DNA of 64,000 nt from the NCBI RefSeq assembly GCF_003989795.1, contig NZ_RZHG01000021.1, positions 1-64,000 of the forward strand, read 5' to 3'. This DNA comes from Vreelandella andesensis. GTDB taxonomy: Bacteria; Pseudomonadota; Gammaproteobacteria; Pseudomonadales; Halomonadaceae. The translations under genes and the position numbers were made by a program. The notes below the pieces were generated by a model. That model was not told where the DNA came from. It worked only from the letters and a program-made list of their open reading frames with translations, and did no database searches. Positions 26,865 to 36,542 of the stretch are shown one piece after another (the first letter of the stretch is position 1; every line of letters starts with the position of its first letter).

Positions 26865-27922
26865 TGGCTAACCCGCATCGCCAAACCCCCGGCCGTTAGC
26901 ATCGCGGGGGCATCATTGCTTAACGCTTCTTTATTAAGCCGTTTATTAATGCGCATACGTTGAAACGGGTTGGCGATGGTTACCGACATGCCACTATCAT
27001 CGGCAATACGCTCTGCAAGGCCTGGAATCACACTAGAACCACCCGCTAGCACAATATGTTGAACCTCATGCTGGCGGCCAGCGGTGTAATAAAGCTGCAG
27101 CGAGCGCCCTACCTGTTGCACCACTGTTTCTAGAAAAGGGGTAAGCACTTTTTCTTGATAATCGCCAGGCAGGCCTCCCCGCTTTTTAGCAAATCCAGCC
27201 TCTTCTATGCTCATGTGGTAATACTCGCGAATCGTATCTGTTAGCTGGCGCCCGCCAAACACCGTATCGCGGCTATAGACAATGTGCCCACCACGCACAA
27301 CATGGAAGGCATTCATATTAGCCCCGATATCGACTAACCCCACACAGGCAGTTGGATCGTTTTCTACGTTAAGTTGTCGACGTAACTCGGCCAACGCCCG
27401 CTCCATCGCGAATGTTTCTACATCCACAGCGGCAGGCTCAAGCCCAGCAAGTTCTAGCGTTTCGGTAAGCTGAGTCACATCTTGCTGACGACACGCCACC
27501 AAAATAACCTCTTGATGGTCGTCATCGAAAGGAGCAGGCCCCAGGCACTGAAAATCAAATGCCACTTCACTGAACGGAAAGGGAATATGGCGGTCTGACT
27601 CGGCGATTATTCGCTCTTCGATTTCTTCTTCACTTAACGAAGCAGGAAAAGTAAGCGTTTTGGTAATAGCAGCGCTCGCCGGAACGGCTACTGCTGCTTT
27701 ACGGGTTGAAGGTTTCGCATGCTCAACCGCACGTCTAAGCACATTCGCCACATCATTAGTGTCACGGATGCGCCTTTCGATAACCGCGCCTTCTCGCAAC
27801 GGTCGAACGGCGTAGCTTTCCACTTGATAGTTATCATTATACTGTTTGAGTTCTAACAGCTTAACGGTCGCCGAGGTAATATCGACTCCAATCAACCCTT
27901 TGCCGGGTTTGAGTAAGCGCAT
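26861..27922 (-). CDS. pilM: Type IV pilus actin-like ATPase PilM
   Basis: A 353-residue cytoplasmic FtsA/actin-fold protein. The phosphate-1 motif is GVDITSATVKLLEL near residue 13, with VGLVDIGANMNAFHVV for phosphate 2 and IVLAGGSSVIPGLAERI for the adenosine loop. It organises PilNOP and is the first gene of pilMNOPQ-aroK-aroB. It diverges from the PBP1a gene across about 190 bases, the same head-to-head arrangement as in Pseudomonas. Confidence 0.97.
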   Translation of the reverse strand: MRLLKPGKGLIGVDITSATVKLLELKQYNDNYQVESYAVRPLREGAVIERRIRDTNDVANVLRRAVEHAKPSTRKAAVAVPASAAITKTLTFPASLSEEEIEERIIAESDRHIPFPFSEVAFDFQCLGPAPFDDDHQEVILVACRQQDVTQLTETLELAGLEPAAVDVETFAMERALAELRRQLNVENDPTACVGLVDIGANMNAFHVVRGGHIVYSRDTVFGGRQLTDTIREYYHMSIEEAGFAKKRGGLPGDYQEKVLTPFLETVVQQVGRSLQLYYTAGRQHEVQHIVLAGGSSVIPGLAERIADDSGMSVTIANPFQRMRINKRLNKEALSNDAPAMLTAGGLAMRVSQ

Positions 27923-28115
27923 CTTGGGTTCGGCTCCGCCTGCCTATCGTGCGAATTTCGAGGTTACATGATTTTTAGTAAAGTCACACGCGAATGGCAT
28001 TACACCACATCAACACTGGTGACCGCTGCCTTGACTTCCTATAATGGCAGCCAATTTCGTGATACGGCCGTTTAGATACCGTGTCTATACTCCTTTCCAC
28101 GGGTGTAATCTGTTC

Positions 28116-30647
28116 ATGACGTTTTTTCGAACCCTCATCCTGTCGCTTTTTTCGCTAATTGTTGCGCTCATTGGCGCCGCCGCGTTGGCAGTGGTGGGCG
28201 CCGCTATCTATTTTTCTCCTGGCCTACCCGATGTACGTCAGTTGCAAGATTTCGAGCTACATACACCGCTTCGCATCTTCACCAACGACGGCAAGCTCAT
28301 TGGAGAATTTGGCGAAGAGCGCCGTATGCCCGTCGATTTTGCTGATATCCCGCAGGACATGATCAATGCCCTTATCGCAGCAGAAGATGCCAGCTACTTC
28401 GACCACGCAGGCGTTGATCCTCGTGGTATCGCCAGGGCGACGGTTGAACTGGCGCAGAGTGGTGGAGCCATTCGGTCAGGCGGTTCGACCATTACCATGC
28501 AGGTTGCACGTAACTACATGCTAACGCTTGACCAGACATTCACTCGAAAAATTCGTGAGATCCTGCTTGCCCTGCAAATGGAGCAGATTCTTGATAAAGA
28601 AGAAATTTTCGAACTTTACGTCAACAAGATATTTCTCGGCAATCGTGCCTATGGCATCGCCGCCGCATCGGAAACTTACTACGACAAGCCGTTGGCTGAA
28701 TTAACGCTGGCTCAAACAGCGATGATCGCGGGGCTTCCTAAAGCGCCTTCAGCCTTTAATCCGCTGGCTAATTCAGAGCGCTCCCTTATTCGCCGCAACT
28801 GGATTCTATTTCGCATGCGCGAGCTTGGGCATATTGATAATGATGCTTATCTTGCGGCTGTGCAGGAGCCAGTGTCCGCTCGCCGTCACTACACCCAAAC
28901 CGAAGTAGACGCGGCCTATGTGTCAGAAATGGCTCGCCAATATGCCATCGAGCAATTTGGAGATAGGGCTTATACCGGTGGCTACCGAATTTACACCACA
29001 ATTGACAGCGAAATGCAGCCTTACGCCCATCAAGCATTGGCAAATGGTCTGCTGGCTTACGACCTACGTCATGGCTGGCGCGGTTCAGAACAGCAAGATA
29101 TCGCGGCCAGCTTGGTAGAAGCGCAAGAGCAAACCACCACCCAAGGGCTTGAAGAAGAGCTTTCAGAGTCACCAGAAATTCGTCAAACCGCCCGCCAAGC
29201 CGCCGAGCGCAGCCAAACGAAAGTGGAAGGCATTGATGGCGACGTCAGCAACTGGCTTCAGGTACTAGAGCGCACGCCCAACTATGGCCTACTGCAGCCA
29301 GCAATTGTGGTTGAAAGTGGTGGCCGTGAAATGCAAGTACTTACCCGCGGTGGCAAGCTGCAAACAATTGCCTGGGGTGGCCTGAGTTGGGCACGCCCTT
29401 ATTTAAGCCCCCGCAGTCGCGGCGCCGAACCAAGCAGTGCGAATCAAATTGCGGTTCGTGGCGATCTGGTCCGCGTGATTGAAAACGAAGACGGGTCATT
29501 ACGCCTGTCACAGCGTCCCGACGCCGAAGGCTCTTTGGTTGCACAAGATCCACACACTGGCGCTATTTTGGCCTTACAGGGTGGGTTTGATTTTAATGCC
29601 AGTAAATTCAACCGCGCCGTCCAGGCTCAACGCCAGTCAGGCTCTATCTTTAAACCGTTCATCTATCTTGCGGCCCTAGAGGACGGCGATATGAACGCAG
29701 CAAGCGTGGTCAATGACGCTCCCGTTGTATTAGATGACGGCAGTAATTCATTATGGCGCCCAGTCAATTCAAGCCGCGACTTCCAAGGCCCAATGCGCTT
29801 GCGCCCAGCGCTTGCTCGTTCGCGCAACTTGGTGACCATTCGTGTACTTCAAACCATGGGGCTGGATCATACCATTCGCTATTTAGAAGGGTTTGGCTTC
29901 TCCCCCAGCCGCCTACCACGCGGGCTTTCACTCGCTTTGGGCAGTGCCAGTTTAACGCCTATGGAAATGACCAATGCGTATTCTATTATCGCTAACGGTG
30001 GCTTCCAGGTCGCGCCATGGTTTATCGAACGCGTCACGCGTAACGATGATGAAGAGCTTATCCACGAGGCAACGCCTCGGGTTGCATGCCCAAGCTGTGC
30101 TGAAGGGCAGGAAACGGTTGAGATCGACGGTAAAGAGCACCCAGTTGCTCCCCGAGTAGCTGATCCAGCGGCGGTCTATATTCTGCGCGATATGCTTCGT
30201 GACGTTATCACTTCCGGCACAGGCCGTGGCGCTCTGAGCCTGAACCGCGACGATATTGTCGGCAAAACAGGCACCACCAATAGCCAGCGCGATGCATGGT
30301 TCGCTGGCTTTAACAGCAACCTGGTAACGACGGTGTGGGTCGGCAAAGACAGCAATGACAGCATCGCTGAATACGGCGCTAACGCAGCTCTCCCTATCTG
30401 GATTGATTTTATGGGTGACGCACTAGAAGGCAGCCCCTCAGCGCTACCCGAACGTCCGGATACCATCGTTACCGCACGAATAGACCCCGCTTCTGGTCGC
30501 CGCCTGGCAGAGGGTCAGTCAGGGGGCATTTCTGAGCTCTTTCACCGCGACCATCTTCCCGGCTTCCAGCAACAACGCCGCATCAGCCGCGAACTGGAAG
30601 AGGCTAGTGGCTCGCAGGGGTCTGGTGCCGCAGAGTCAATTTTCTAA
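28116..30647 (+). CDS. mrcA: Penicillin-binding protein 1A (bifunctional)
   Basis: Class A PBP that polymerises and cross-links peptidoglycan. The start is set at MTFFRTLILSLFSLIV, giving 843 residues; the frame is open 24 codons upstream, but that stretch lacks membrane-anchor character. A membrane anchor is followed by the GT51 transglycosylase domain (EDASYFDHAGVD, GGSTITMQVARN), an OB-like insert, and the transpeptidase with SGSIFKPF, SRN and VGKTGTTNSQRDAWFAGF (near residue 715). It is divergent from pilM and ends with a terminator. Confidence 0.96.
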   Translation: MTFFRTLILSLFSLIVALIGAAALAVVGAAIYFSPGLPDVRQLQDFELHTPLRIFTNDGKLIGEFGEERRMPVDFADIPQDMINALIAAEDASYFDHAGVDPRGIARATVELAQSGGAIRSGGSTITMQVARNYMLTLDQTFTRKIREILLALQMEQILDKEEIFELYVNKIFLGNRAYGIAAASETYYDKPLAELTLAQTAMIAGLPKAPSAFNPLANSERSLIRRNWILFRMRELGHIDNDAYLAAVQEPVSARRHYTQTEVDAAYVSEMARQYAIEQFGDRAYTGGYRIYTTIDSEMQPYAHQALANGLLAYDLRHGWRGSEQQDIAASLVEAQEQTTTQGLEEELSESPEIRQTARQAAERSQTKVEGIDGDVSNWLQVLERTPNYGLLQPAIVVESGGREMQVLTRGGKLQTIAWGGLSWARPYLSPRSRGAEPSSANQIAVRGDLVRVIENEDGSLRLSQRPDAEGSLVAQDPHTGAILALQGGFDFNASKFNRAVQAQRQSGSIFKPFIYLAALEDGDMNAASVVNDAPVVLDDGSNSLWRPVNSSRDFQGPMRLRPALARSRNLVTIRVLQTMGLDHTIRYLEGFGFSPSRLPRGLSLALGSASLTPMEMTNAYSIIANGGFQVAPWFIERVTRNDDEELIHEATPRVACPSCAEGQETVEIDGKEHPVAPRVADPAAVYILRDMLRDVITSGTGRGALSLNRDDIVGKTGTTNSQRDAWFAGFNSNLVTTVWVGKDSNDSIAEYGANAALPIWIDFMGDALEGSPSALPERPDTIVTARIDPASGRRLAEGQSGGISELFHRDHLPGFQQQRRISRELEEASGSQGSGAAESIF

Positions 30648-30666
30648 ACGTAACCTACGCAATGCG

Positions 30667-30701
30667 AAAGCCCGGCGGCCTTACGGTCACCGGGCTTTTT
30701 T
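30667..30701 (+). terminator. Rho-independent terminator of mrcA
   Basis: The outer stem AAAGCCCGG/CCGGGCTTT has a partly paired inner loop and ends in a TTTTTT run. It begins about 20 bases past the stop. Confidence 0.88.
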
Positions 30702-30725
30702 ATGGTGTGTATTAATGTGTCGCGA

Positions 30726-32738
30726 TTAACCACTCGTTGGCTGGGGCGCTTGTTTACTGGCGAACCAGTTGGCACCAATCGCGACGACCATCACGGCCAC
30801 CCCCGCAATTTCAGTTAGCAGGTTGGGATAGAACACCCCAACAATAGCGCCGCTAATCGCCAAACGCGGTAACCAGGACATTTTAGTAAACAGGTAACCC
30901 TCAAGCGCGGCAGCAAAAGCACACAGTGCCAAAATGGCAATCACCGCATTCCAAACCACCACAAGCACTGGCCCACCGATAATGATTTCTGGGTTAAACA
31001 CCATGAACAGCGGAATCAAGTAGAGCCCTTTGGCAAACTTCCACGCTTGGAAGCCGGTTTCCATCGGTTTACTACCTGCAATGGCCGCCCCCGCAAAACC
31101 GGCCAAGGCAATAGGCGGTGTCACGTTGGAATCCTGAGAATACCAGAACACCACTAAGTGAGCGATCAATAGCGGCACCCCAAACTCAGCGGTCAGCGCC
31201 GGGCCCACCAACACTATTAAGACAATATAGCTAGCGGTAACCGGCAGCCCCATCCCCAAAATCAAGCTTGCCAGCAGCACCATCACCAACGCCAACACGA
31301 GATTACCGCCAGAGAAAGCCAGCATCATGGAAGAGAACTTCAGCCCTAGCCCTGTTAGGCCCACAACGCCGACAATAATCCCGGCCACGGCACAAGCCAT
31401 AGACACTGCCACAGCATTTCGTGCACCAAGTTCCAAGCCCTGAACCAACTTAACCAGCCCCGCCCACACCACGCCTTTGGTGCGACTTATGGTTACCTGC
31501 TGCCCTTGTTTTGGAGCGATAAAGAAGTACCACACCGCATAGCGAAGCACCGCCACAGCAAGGATAGAGATCACGGCGTAGTAACCCACGCGCATAGGCG
31601 ACATACTCATCGCCAACAGCCACACCAGCACCGCTAGTGGAAGCAAAAAGTGCCAGCCATCTTTCATGACTTGGCGCATTTGCGGCAGCTCACTTTTCGC
31701 CAACCCCTGCATCCCCTGCTTCAATGCAATGATATGAACAAATAGATACACCGTTGCAAAGTACATAATCGCCGGCAGGATACTGATCTTAACGATTTCC
31801 AAATAAGGCGTATTGGTATATTCAGCAATCAAAAACGCCCCCGCCCCCATTAACGGCGGCATAATCTGCCCACCCGTAGAGGCGGCTGCTTCTATTCCTC
31901 CCGCCTGCTTCGGCTGATAGCCAAGCTTCTTCATCAACGGAATGGTAAATGCCCCAGTGGTCACCACGTTGGCAATCGCGCTACCCGAAATAGAGCCCAT
32001 TCCAGCTGAAGCCAGCACGGCAGCTTTCGCGGGGCCGCCCCGTTGGCGACCAGTAGCCGCATAGGCCATGTCGATAAAAAACTTACCCGCACCGGTACTT
32101 TCCAAAAAAGCACCAAATAGTACGAAGATAAAGATATAGGTCGCCGCAACTCCCAACGGCAACCCAAAGATACCCTCTTGCCCTAAATAGAGCTGCCCCG
32201 CGACGCGGTCCAAGGTATAGCCTCGATGCTCTAAAATGCCGGGCATCCATTCACCAAGCCATGGCAACTCGCCCCGAGGCCCAGCAAACGCATAGATAAT
32301 GGCAAGCAGACCAATCACCGTCATGCCAAACCCAACGGCCCGACGGCTTGCCTCAAGCACTGTAACCGTCGCAATGCAGGCCACTAAGATATCAGTGTCA
32401 CTCCAAAAACCAGCCCGGCTGATAATTTCATCTAAAAAGAACACCAGATAGCCACCGGTGGTCAAAGCTCCCGCAAAGAAAATTAGGTCAATGCTCCAAC
32501 CCAACACGCCACGTTTGCGCTTTGGCCCAAAGGCAGGAAACATCAAAAACGCCAGCAACATAATCAGCGCTAAATGAATACTGCGCTGGTAGAAAAGCCC
32601 GAGGGGCTGGATACCGGCAGAGTAGAGTTGAAACAGTGAAAGCCCCACCGCAACCATGGTGATACACCACAGTACAATGCGGGGATGCATCGAATTCGCG
32701 CCGGGCATGATAACCGGCGGTGGAGTGGATTCGCTCAT
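30726..32738 (-). CDS. TRAP transporter fused permease (4TM/12TM, TAXI type)
   Basis: A 670-residue integral membrane protein with about 16-18 hydrophobic segments. It fuses the small (DctQ-like) and large (DctM-like) TRAP subunits, as is normal for TAXI systems. The conserved GSISGSAIANVVTTGAFTIP, GGQIMPPLMGAGAFLIAEY and GMGLPVTASYIVL segments line the transport domain. It works with the periplasmic TAXI receptor 34303-33344 and is driven by an ion gradient, usually sodium. It is encoded downstream of the receptor and DUF1850 genes on the same strand. The substrate is not evident from sequence; genes across the divergent spacer point to a dicarboxylate. Confidence 0.93.
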   Translation of the reverse strand: MSESTPPPVIMPGANSMHPRIVLWCITMVAVGLSLFQLYSAGIQPLGLFYQRSIHLALIMLLAFLMFPAFGPKRKRGVLGWSIDLIFFAGALTTGGYLVFFLDEIISRAGFWSDTDILVACIATVTVLEASRRAVGFGMTVIGLLAIIYAFAGPRGELPWLGEWMPGILEHRGYTLDRVAGQLYLGQEGIFGLPLGVAATYIFIFVLFGAFLESTGAGKFFIDMAYAATGRQRGGPAKAAVLASAGMGSISGSAIANVVTTGAFTIPLMKKLGYQPKQAGGIEAAASTGGQIMPPLMGAGAFLIAEYTNTPYLEIVKISILPAIMYFATVYLFVHIIALKQGMQGLAKSELPQMRQVMKDGWHFLLPLAVLVWLLAMSMSPMRVGYYAVISILAVAVLRYAVWYFFIAPKQGQQVTISRTKGVVWAGLVKLVQGLELGARNAVAVSMACAVAGIIVGVVGLTGLGLKFSSMMLAFSGGNLVLALVMVLLASLILGMGLPVTASYIVLIVLVGPALTAEFGVPLLIAHLVVFWYSQDSNVTPPIALAGFAGAAIAGSKPMETGFQAWKFAKGLYLIPLFMVFNPEIIIGGPVLVVVWNAVIAILALCAFAAALEGYLFTKMSWLPRLAISGAIVGVFYPNLLTEIAGVAVMVVAIGANWFASKQAPQPTSG

Positions 32739-32771
32739 GAACGTCCTCGGAAGCGTTAACTAATGCCTTTT

Positions 32772-33284
32772 TTATTCACGCAGGGCGGCGCTAGGTGCAA
32801 TTAATTGAATGGTCACACGTTGCCCGGATGCGTACTCACTTAAGCTCACCGCTGAATGCTCACCGTCCGGCCACACCACTTGGTGATTGACGGCAGAAGA
32901 GCCCACTCTTAATACATAACGGTTATTAGCGACAGGCTCATCAATGGCATTGATCCAATAACCGCCCTCACCGTCTGAGACCTGTTCGCCGCGACCAAAG
33001 ATATGGCCAAGCCCTGCAGCAAAGTCAGGTTGATGACTACGCTCTAGCTGCATAATGCCTGCCGCATTGCGATAGCAGTCCAGCACCGTAAAGTGCTCAA
33101 CAGAATGTTGCCACTGAATGCACCAGCGGCCTCCTGAAGGCATCGGCTCATCCACTAGAATGTCGCCTTGTTCAGTCACCACGGCTAAACGCATAGACGC
33201 AATCGCCGAAGTGGGGGAAGCCCCCACTTCGGCGAGCGGTAGACATGCAAACAGTAGCGTCATCAGTCGTTGTTGCCACTGCAT
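32772..33284 (-). CDS. DUF1850 protein associated with TAXI-TRAP transporter
   Basis: A 170-residue protein with an N-terminal hydrophobic signal (LMTLLFACLPLAEVGA). The body has WCIQWQHSVEHFTVLDCYR and FGAGLG-like (FAAGLGHIFGRGE) segments characteristic of DUF1850. This family is nearly always encoded between a TAXI receptor and its fused permease, as here, but its role in the transporter is unknown. Its ribosome site is unusual: a 14-base unit containing TAAGGAC is repeated three times directly before the ATG. Confidence 0.85.
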   Translation of the reverse strand: MQWQQRLMTLLFACLPLAEVGASPTSAIASMRLAVVTEQGDILVDEPMPSGGRWCIQWQHSVEHFTVLDCYRNAAGIMQLERSHQPDFAAGLGHIFGRGEQVSDGEGGYWINAIDEPVANNRYVLRVGSSAVNHQVVWPDGEHSAVSLSEYASGQRVTIQLIAPSAALRE

Positions 33285-33285
33285 G

Positions 33286-33327
33286 GCAATGTCCTTATAG
33301 CAAGGTCCTTATGGCAAGGTCCTTATG
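33286..33327. repeat. Triple 14-bp repeat carrying the ribosome-binding site of the DUF1850 gene
   Basis: Three head-to-tail 14-base units at 33286-33299, 33300-33313 and 33314-33327. Two are identical (plus strand GCAAGGTCCTTATG) and the one nearest the gene differs at two bases. On the reverse strand each contains TAAGGAC, a Shine-Dalgarno-like sequence. The copy nearest the gene sits 7 bases before the ATG at 33284. Confidence 0.92.
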
Positions 33328-33343
33328 ACAAGACCTTCAACAG

Positions 33344-34303
33344 TTAAGGGCGCAGACGATCAGGAATATCAGCCCCTACTTCTTCAAAGTAGCGAATCGC
33401 ACCCGGGTGCAGCGGCACTGGCGTAGAGTTCATGGTGAACTCAATGGTGGTGTCGTTAGCGGCAGGATGAACAGCAATCAACTCGTCCGTGTTTTCAAAC
33501 AGCAGTTGTGTCAGCTGATAGGCGAGTTCTTCGTCCATATCAGAATTCACCACCAACACGTTGGGAATACCGATGGTCTGAACAGCTTCGTCCATCCCGT
33601 CGTACATACCCGCTGCCAGCTTGTACGGCGCAAACACCGCTTCCTCTTCCTGAGCGTTGGCAACTTCCTCGTCGGAAAGACCGATCAGGCGGATATCACG
33701 GGTTGCAGCAAGGTTGAGAATAGAGCTGGTAGGAGGCCCAACGCTCCAGAAACCGGCGTCGATATCGCCATCGCGAATGGCATCTGCGGTTTCGTTAAAG
33801 TTGAGTCGTTGAGGCGTAAAATCTTCATAGCTAATGCTGTTGGCTTCCAGTATGGCGCGTGCATTTAGCTCGGTGCCACTGCCTGGCGCACCAACGGAAA
33901 CGCGCTTACCGGCAAGGTCTGCGATGGTCTGGATATCCGACTCGGCCAGCGTCACTAACTGCACTGCGTTAGGGTAAACAGACGCCAACGCACGGATATT
34001 TTCAATCTGGCGGCTTTCAAAGTCGCCGCTGCCGTTATAAGCCTGATAGACCGTATCGGCGAGGGCTAACGCCAGATCGGCATCGCCACGCATAATCAGC
34101 CCCATGTTTTCGACGGAGGCACCCGTGACCTCAGCAGTCGCCTGAGCGCCTTCAATATGGTTGTTAATCATTTCAGCAAAGCCACCGCCGATTGGGTAGT
34201 AAACCCCACCGGTTCCACCGGTCGCAATAGAAAGCTGCTGTGCGCTGGCGGGAAGTGCAACGGCCAGCATGGAGGCTGCTACCGTATATTTTAGAGTTCG
34301 CAT
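33344..34303 (-). CDS. TAXI-family TRAP transporter solute receptor
   Basis: Periplasmic substrate-binding protein. The start is MRTLKYTVAASM with AAGGAA before it, giving 319 residues and a cleavable signal (MRTLKYTVAASMLAVALPASA, cut before QQ). The mature N-terminus LSIATGGTGGVYYPIGGGFAEMIN is diagnostic of TAXI receptors, as are KRVSVGAPGSGTE and DIDAGFWSVGPP. It is first in the receptor-DUF1850-permease operon. It diverges from a GntR regulator that heads a glutaryl-CoA dehydrogenase operon, so a C5 dicarboxylate such as glutarate is a reasonable guess at the ligand; this is not shown by sequence. Confidence 0.93.
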   Translation of the reverse strand: MRTLKYTVAASMLAVALPASAQQLSIATGGTGGVYYPIGGGFAEMINNHIEGAQATAEVTGASVENMGLIMRGDADLALALADTVYQAYNGSGDFESRQIENIRALASVYPNAVQLVTLAESDIQTIADLAGKRVSVGAPGSGTELNARAILEANSISYEDFTPQRLNFNETADAIRDGDIDAGFWSVGPPTSSILNLAATRDIRLIGLSDEEVANAQEEEAVFAPYKLAAGMYDGMDEAVQTIGIPNVLVVNSDMDEELAYQLTQLLFENTDELIAVHPAANDTTIEFTMNSTPVPLHPGAIRYFEEVGADIPDRLRP

Positions 34304-34565
34304 GAGCGGTTCCTTCGTCCTTCTTGGACTTATAAGTATGGTTGACGATAAGGGGGTATAAAGTCCCAGCTTCTGGTTGCCGTAAACGACAAGCAAACGC
34401 GGTGTAATGACGTTAGCACGGCTTTAGCGTGAGATGCTAATGCAACGCTATTTAACAATGAACGCCCACCTAATGTCGTTACCTGTGCCAAATTTGTAAA
34501 ATTTATTGATAATAGCGGTTACTTAATGCTGATCGCCACGCCCCAAGCTGGTCTAAGGAGATACC

Positions 34566-35255
34566 ATGGAGCACGATGCGCCGCGTCCCAACCTCGCTAT
34601 CAGCGCCTATCGCGCACTGAAGCACGACATTATTCGCGGCCGTTACGCGCCTGAAGAGAAGCTTTTGATGAGCCGCCTCAAGGAGTACTACGGTGCCAGC
34701 ACCGGCCCACTGCGGGAAGCACTATCCCAACTAGTAGCTGACCGCTTAGTCATTGCCATTAGCCAGCGCGGCTATCGCGTTGCCCCCATGTCGTTGGCCG
34801 AGCTAAACGATATCTACGACGCGCGTGCCCAGCTTGAAGGCCTGATTTTGAGCCTGGCTATTGAACGTGGCGACGACGACTGGGAAGCCAACGTACTCGC
34901 CACCGCCCACCGGCTAGCTAAAGTGACCGAGGTAAGCTCCCCAGACGAGTTGCTTGATGGTTGGGATTTACGCCATAAGGCATTTCATACCGCTATTGCT
35001 AGCGGCTGCAACTCGCCTCACCTGCTACAGATGCGCAACACACTGTTTGATCAAGTAGAACGCTATCGCCATCTATGGCTGCAGGAAACCGTAATGTCCC
35101 CCCAGGCACTGGAAATCAAGCGTCAAGAACATGCCGCCTTAGTAGACGTCATTCTTGCCCGCGACACAGAACAGGCGGCTAACCTCATGCGTGACCACTT
35201 GATGACACCGGTCCCCGTTATCACGCGCGTTCTTAAGGCAAGAGACATCAATTAA
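34566..35255 (+). CDS. GntR-family transcriptional regulator (FCD type)
   Basis: A 229-residue regulator. The N-terminal winged helix (about residues 10-75) contains AYRALKHDIIRGRYAPEEKLL and the recognition segment GASTGPLREALSQLVADRLV. The C-terminal FCD ligand-binding domain shows ARAQLEGL, the metal-binding D...H (LRHKAFHTAI) and the later HAALV and RDHL histidines. A good ribosome site (TAAGGAG) precedes the ATG. It is followed by gcdH and a CoA-transferase and is divergent from the TAXI-TRAP operon, so it probably controls both in response to an acyl or dicarboxylate effector. Confidence 0.93.
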   Translation: MEHDAPRPNLAISAYRALKHDIIRGRYAPEEKLLMSRLKEYYGASTGPLREALSQLVADRLVIAISQRGYRVAPMSLAELNDIYDARAQLEGLILSLAIERGDDDWEANVLATAHRLAKVTEVSSPDELLDGWDLRHKAFHTAIASGCNSPHLLQMRNTLFDQVERYRHLWLQETVMSPQALEIKRQEHAALVDVILARDTEQAANLMRDHLMTPVPVITRVLKARDIN

Positions 35256-35337
35256 ACTCTTTTTCAAAAAATGTAGATATTTTACAAAAACGGCGATACA
35301 TTGGAATCATTGATATGACAATCTAGGAGTCCACACC

Positions 35338-36516
35338 ATGACCCGTTTTAACTGGGATGACCCGCTGCTGCTTGAACACCAGCTCACCGATGAAGAGCGC
35401 CAGATTCGCGATGCAGCCCACGACTACTGCCAGGAAAACTTGCAGCCACGCGTACTGAGTGCTTTTCGTGAAGAACGCTTCGATCGTGAAATCATGACTG
35501 AGATGGGCGAGCTTGGCCTGCTAGGCGCGACCGTTTCACCAGAGTACGGCGGTGCTGGCGTGAACCACGTGGCTTACGGGCTCATTGCCCGCGAAGTAGA
35601 GCGCGTCGATTCAGGCTACCGTTCAGCGATGAGCGTCCAGTCATCGCTGGTGATGTACCCCATCGAAGCCTTCGGCTCTGAAGAACAGAAGCACAAGTAC
35701 TTGCCCAAACTGGCCAGTGGCGAAATGGTCGGCTGCTTTGGCCTAACTGAACCAGACCATGGATCTGACCCTGGCTCAATGATCACACGTGCAGAAAAGG
35801 TTGACGGCGGCTACCGCTTAACCGGTGCCAAGATGTGGATCACTAACAGTCCGATTGCCGATATTGCGGTGGTTTGGGCAAAATCCGCCGCCCACGATAA
35901 TCAAATCAAAGGATTTATTGTTGAACGCGGCACCGAAGGTTTCAGCACACCCAAAATTGAAGGCAAAGTATCCCTTCGTGCCTCCATCACTGGCGAAATC
36001 GTATTAGACAATGCGTTTATTCCAGAAGAAAACCTACTGCCCAACGTTAGCGGCTTGAAAGGTCCCTTTGGTTGCCTGAATAAAGCACGCTACGGCATTG
36101 CCTGGGGCGTCATAGGCACTGCTGAGTTCTGTTGGCATGCCGCCCGCCAGTACACCCTGGACCGTAAACAGTTTGGCCGCCCGCTAGCAGCTAATCAGTT
36201 GATCCAGAAAAAGCTGGCCGATATGCAGACCGAAATCACGCTGGGCCTGCAAGCCGCCCTCCAGGTGGGTCGTCTAATGGACAGCGGTAACTGGGCCCCT
36301 GAAATGATCTCGCTGATCAAACGCAATAACTGTGGTAAAGCGCTGGATATCGCCCGCGTTGCCCGGGATATGCACGGTGGCAACGGCGTTTCCGATGAAT
36401 ACGGTGTTATTCGCCATATGGTGAACTTGGAATCGGTAAACACCTACGAAGGTACTCACGATGTACACGCCTTGATCCTAGGCCGCGCCCAAACCGGCAT
36501 TCAGTCATTTTTCTAA
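35338..36516 (+). CDS. gcdH: Glutaryl-CoA dehydrogenase (acyl-CoA dehydrogenase)
   Basis: A 392-residue flavoprotein. GcdH-like features are [16 protein letters not shown] at the start, [17 protein letters not shown], the [11 protein letters not shown] segment and the catalytic base Glu371 in NTYEGTHD. The enzyme oxidatively decarboxylates glutaryl-CoA to crotonyl-CoA in lysine, tryptophan and glutarate breakdown. The next gene, a class III CoA-transferase, would make glutaryl-CoA from glutarate. A strong ribosome site (TAGGAG) lies upstream. A closely related acyl-CoA dehydrogenase specificity cannot be excluded. Confidence 0.93.
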   Translation: MTRFNWDDPLLLEHQLTDEERQIRDAAHDYCQENLQPRVLSAFREERFDREIMTEMGELGLLGATVSPEYGGAGVNHVAYGLIAREVERVDSGYRSAMSVQSSLVMYPIEAFGSEEQKHKYLPKLASGEMVGCFGLTEPDHGSDPGSMITRAEKVDGGYRLTGAKMWITNSPIADIAVVWAKSAAHDNQIKGFIVERGTEGFSTPKIEGKVSLRASITGEIVLDNAFIPEENLLPNVSGLKGPFGCLNKARYGIAWGVIGTAEFCWHAARQYTLDRKQFGRPLAANQLIQKKLADMQTEITLGLQAALQVGRLMDSGNWAPEMISLIKRNNCGKALDIARVARDMHGGNGVSDEYGVIRHMVNLESVNTYEGTHDVHALILGRAQTGIQSFF

Positions 36517-36542
36517 ACGGCGAGCGACAAGAGAATCAGCCA

